Assembly: GCA_949358305.1 (NCBI GenBank)
Contig: OX442323.1
Coordinates: 2,852,001 to 2,916,000 of the forward strand
Reading direction: 5' to 3'
From: Strigamia acuminata
Lineage: Eukaryota; Arthropoda; Chilopoda; Geophilomorpha; Linotaeniidae
Length of the DNA stretch: 64,000 nt
The translations under genes were made by a program, and so were the position numbers. Shown one piece after another: positions 61,801 to 64,000 of the stretch (the stretch's first letter is position 1; the number at the start of each line of letters is the position of its first letter). The notes beneath the pieces were generated by a model that searched no databases, was not told the DNA's origin, and saw only the letters and a list, made by a program, of their open reading frames with translations.

Positions 61801-64000
61801 CTGCACAAACAACCAACTGTGTCAAGATGGTTGCAATTTTGCAGATGATGGATTTTTCTAATGAAATGGAATGATCTCAATGATAACTAAAAAAAAAAAT
61901 CGCCCCCGATAATCTCTCGCTACGAAACAATCAACAAATTGGCTCGAGAGAAATCGATTTTGTAAATTAAAAAAAAAAAAAAATTAAAAAAATTTCTACG
62001 GAAGCTCGGTAGTACCAGCAACGAATTTGACAGCTTTTATATAGCATTTTTTATTTATTTTGAATTTAAAAAAAATAAAAACGTGAATTTATGTGTCGTA
62101 AAAATCCACTTCTTTTCATATGAAGGTGAAGCCACTGTTGTTTTGCATTCACAGTCTGCTTATCTCGTTCGTGGCTCTTGGAAACCGGCGTTGAAGCGCA
62201 AATAAGTAGCAAGGAGCTCGTTAAGATGTGTTGCGCCACAGTTTTGATTGCTGCGGGCCTGAATATCACTAACGAGGTGCACTTCTCTATTTAATTGACA
62301 TAGCAAAGGTTTTGGCGCGAAGAGAAGAGGGAAGAAGTTAAAAAAATATATATTGCACTTTTAGTAATTATCTTAAGAGAGTTTTCTTAACCCACAGGAT
62401 TAAATACACCAATACAAACCTACATATTAATTGCCGACGTCCTTAAATTTGCACCTTTTAGAGCGGAATGATTGCTTTTCCCAATTACTCCTCTGCGCGT
62501 GCGCCACGGTTACATAGGCAGCAAAATCAAAAGCAAAATATCAAGCTAAAAATCTTTCGCCTTTCCCGAATTCATAAATTCAAAGCCGACAGTAAGGAAA
62601 CGACTTAAAACTTTTATTTTCTTCTAGCTAGCAAATTTCACGAGCGAAATGACCGTAAATTTTCCAAACAATTTCGCTGGGAAACGCAAAAACGACTTAA
62701 AGAATGAGAAATGGGAAGCAAAAAAATCTAAAAATAAAAAAAAATAAAAAAAATAAAATATATATATTATACACAGTAATCCGCCTTTACCCACACCCAA
62801 ACAAGACGAAATAGAAAGAAAAAATATTAATTTGGACCGGGGGACCTCAATTCAGCCCTAAAGTCGTAAAATGCAACAAGAGTTTTGCACAATTGCATGA
62901 CTCCGAGCAAAGAAAAAATGATGAAAGATAGAGAAAGAAAACAAAAAAAAATTCTCTTTTCATTTAGTCTCTTTACACACGGATGCAGGAAAATATCGCA
63001 TGATCAATAGATAAAAGAAAAAAGGAACGGGGGGACGAGGGGGGGGGGGAATCTCTTTTTATTTGCTTTGGAACATCCAGAGTGAAATTACAAGTAGCCA
63101 AAGCCCAGTGAAGCCACTTAGGACACTACAGGGGAAAATAGAAGAGGGTGGGTAGGGGAGATAATAATATGGTGATCATTTGAAGCTCTGAAAGACAAAT
63201 AACTAATGAAATGAGATTACAATGTGAGTGCTGCAATGAGGGTTGGCAATTCCCATCTCACTCGCCTATACCATCGTCTGATAAAATCCTATTTTCCTAC
63301 GTATATATTTCATTGTGTTATCCAATACAAAGAAAAATGCAATTTTCTGCTCCAGGTAACCTTTTTATATCGAGGCTTTAACGAAATTTAGAAAATAATT
63401 GTAAATATTGGTTTTGTTATTATTTTTTTTTCTATTTTAATTATTTTTTTTTTTTTTATTATTTTTGATGCTAGGGTACGTTGAAAAATGATAAAAACGG
63501 AGGCATTATGAATGAGAAGACTGACTTGTACGATGTTTGTATAAGATGCAAAGGAAAAAAGCGATTTAATAATTCAAATATGTGCAAACTCTCGAAAGCT
63601 TTTTTTGCTCGGTGCATTCGAGGAAGTAAAAAAAATTAAATAACGAAATTACGCAGACTCGACTTTAGTTTATGCGTAAATTTAAGCATTTGGTTTAATA
63701 AAACATTAAAGCAAATTTGTTGTATTGTAAAAACAGATAAATCGCCGTTGATTGTGAAATTTGTTGTGTATTTTAATTTGTCACCTTTGATCCAATACAA
63801 AATCCTGTGTGAAAGTCATCTCCACCAGGGGGAGGTGATGTGTAATCTCGCGATTAAGTTGCGTTAACGTAACTTCCGTTTTGGTAGCGTTAACGTGATC
63901 GTGTCTTACAATACCGTGTGCGAATAAACTTTCTTTAATCTACTAAATCGATGAGTTATTCCTCCATCTAATATCAACAAAATTCGGTTTCTGGTCGCCA
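61801..64000. other. Upstream Ten-m intron (partial), no further exon recognised
   Basis: About 2.2 kb of AT-rich sequence lies before the first recognised exon. I could not identify another Ten-m exon or a start codon in it. Long A, T and G runs (for example near 63043-63051 and 63425-63460) are present, and an LTR-like block ends the window. Confidence 0.5.
63839..63979 (+). repeat. Candidate LTR at the window edge
   Basis: A purine tract AGGGGGAGGTGA (63827-63838) precedes TGTGTAATCTCGCGATTAAG. The block contains AATAAA at 63924-63929 and ends ATATCAACA, giving TG...CA termini over about 140 bp. The last bases, TTCTGGTCGCCA, could be the beginning of an element interior. No partner LTR is visible in the window. 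Confidence 0.4.

Larger units (their letters stand above)
55960..61620. other. Ten-m intron 1 in window
   Basis: The 5.7-kb intron holds a 20- to 21-bp tandem array (56985-57370), decayed copia remains (58735-59713) and a family B copy (61072-61566). A near-tandem pair around ATTTGTATACAAATT occurs at 60340-60440, and an AT microsatellite at 61038-61056. No supported gene. Confidence 0.5.

Noticed and set aside
60003..60060. Transposon ends around GTTTTCCAGATAAAG and TTATCCGGATAACTG
   Set aside because: The repeated GTTTACATG and partial inverse strings are too short and imperfect to define an element without other copies.
62066..62269. Additional upstream Ten-m exon
   Set aside because: The frame has no resemblance to the teneurin intracellular domain, and I saw no splice donor giving a sensible join to the Asp codon at 61800.

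Overview
The window is eukaryotic nuclear DNA from an animal, most likely an arthropod. It is AT-rich, with short introns bounded by GT/AG, GC-richer exons, many small inverted-repeat transposons and two full-length LTR retrotransposons. One host gene fills almost the whole window. It is a teneurin on the minus strand whose exon-by-exon similarity is closest to arthropod Ten-m (Odz) as I remember it. I cannot name the species.

Layout. Bases 1-684 hold the 3' end of a Ty3/gypsy element on the plus strand. Bases 685-3141 are intergenic and hold the teneurin 3' flank and mobile-element debris. Bases 3142-61800 hold 24 consecutive Ten-m exons. Every junction keeps frame, and together they give 2612 codons plus a stop, with the 5' end missing beyond the window. 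In protein order they encode a proline-rich cytoplasmic part, a His/Gln/Pro-rich stretch, one membrane span, an extracellular beta-sandwich, eight EGF repeats, the Cys-rich and plug region, the NHL propeller, the YD-repeat shell and the C-terminal Tox-GHH-like/TCAP region. Twenty-two introns are 52 bp to 5.7 kb. One is about 25.8 kb (30063-55820).

The giant intron carries a 7.0-kb Ty1/copia element (36801-43820, minus strand) and, 181 bp further, a 4.75-kb Ty3/gypsy element (44007-48759, plus strand). Both have identical LTRs, perfect 5-bp target duplications and one uninterrupted gag-pol frame, so both look recent. The rest of the introns hold non-autonomous DNA transposons (hAT-like, Tc1/mariner-like, foldback), at least two dispersed repeat families, and AT-rich tandem arrays with units of about 20, 30, 40 and 42 bp. 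The last 160 bases look like the start of another LTR.

I did not find a convincing undescribed multi-gene system. The points most worth a second look are the 57-bp GC-AG intron confirmed by frame, the adjacent young retrotransposons, the copia LTR with TA...TA termini, the non-canonical catalytic box of the gypsy reverse transcriptase, and the paired 20-bp arrays. No tRNA, rRNA or CRISPR feature could be supported.
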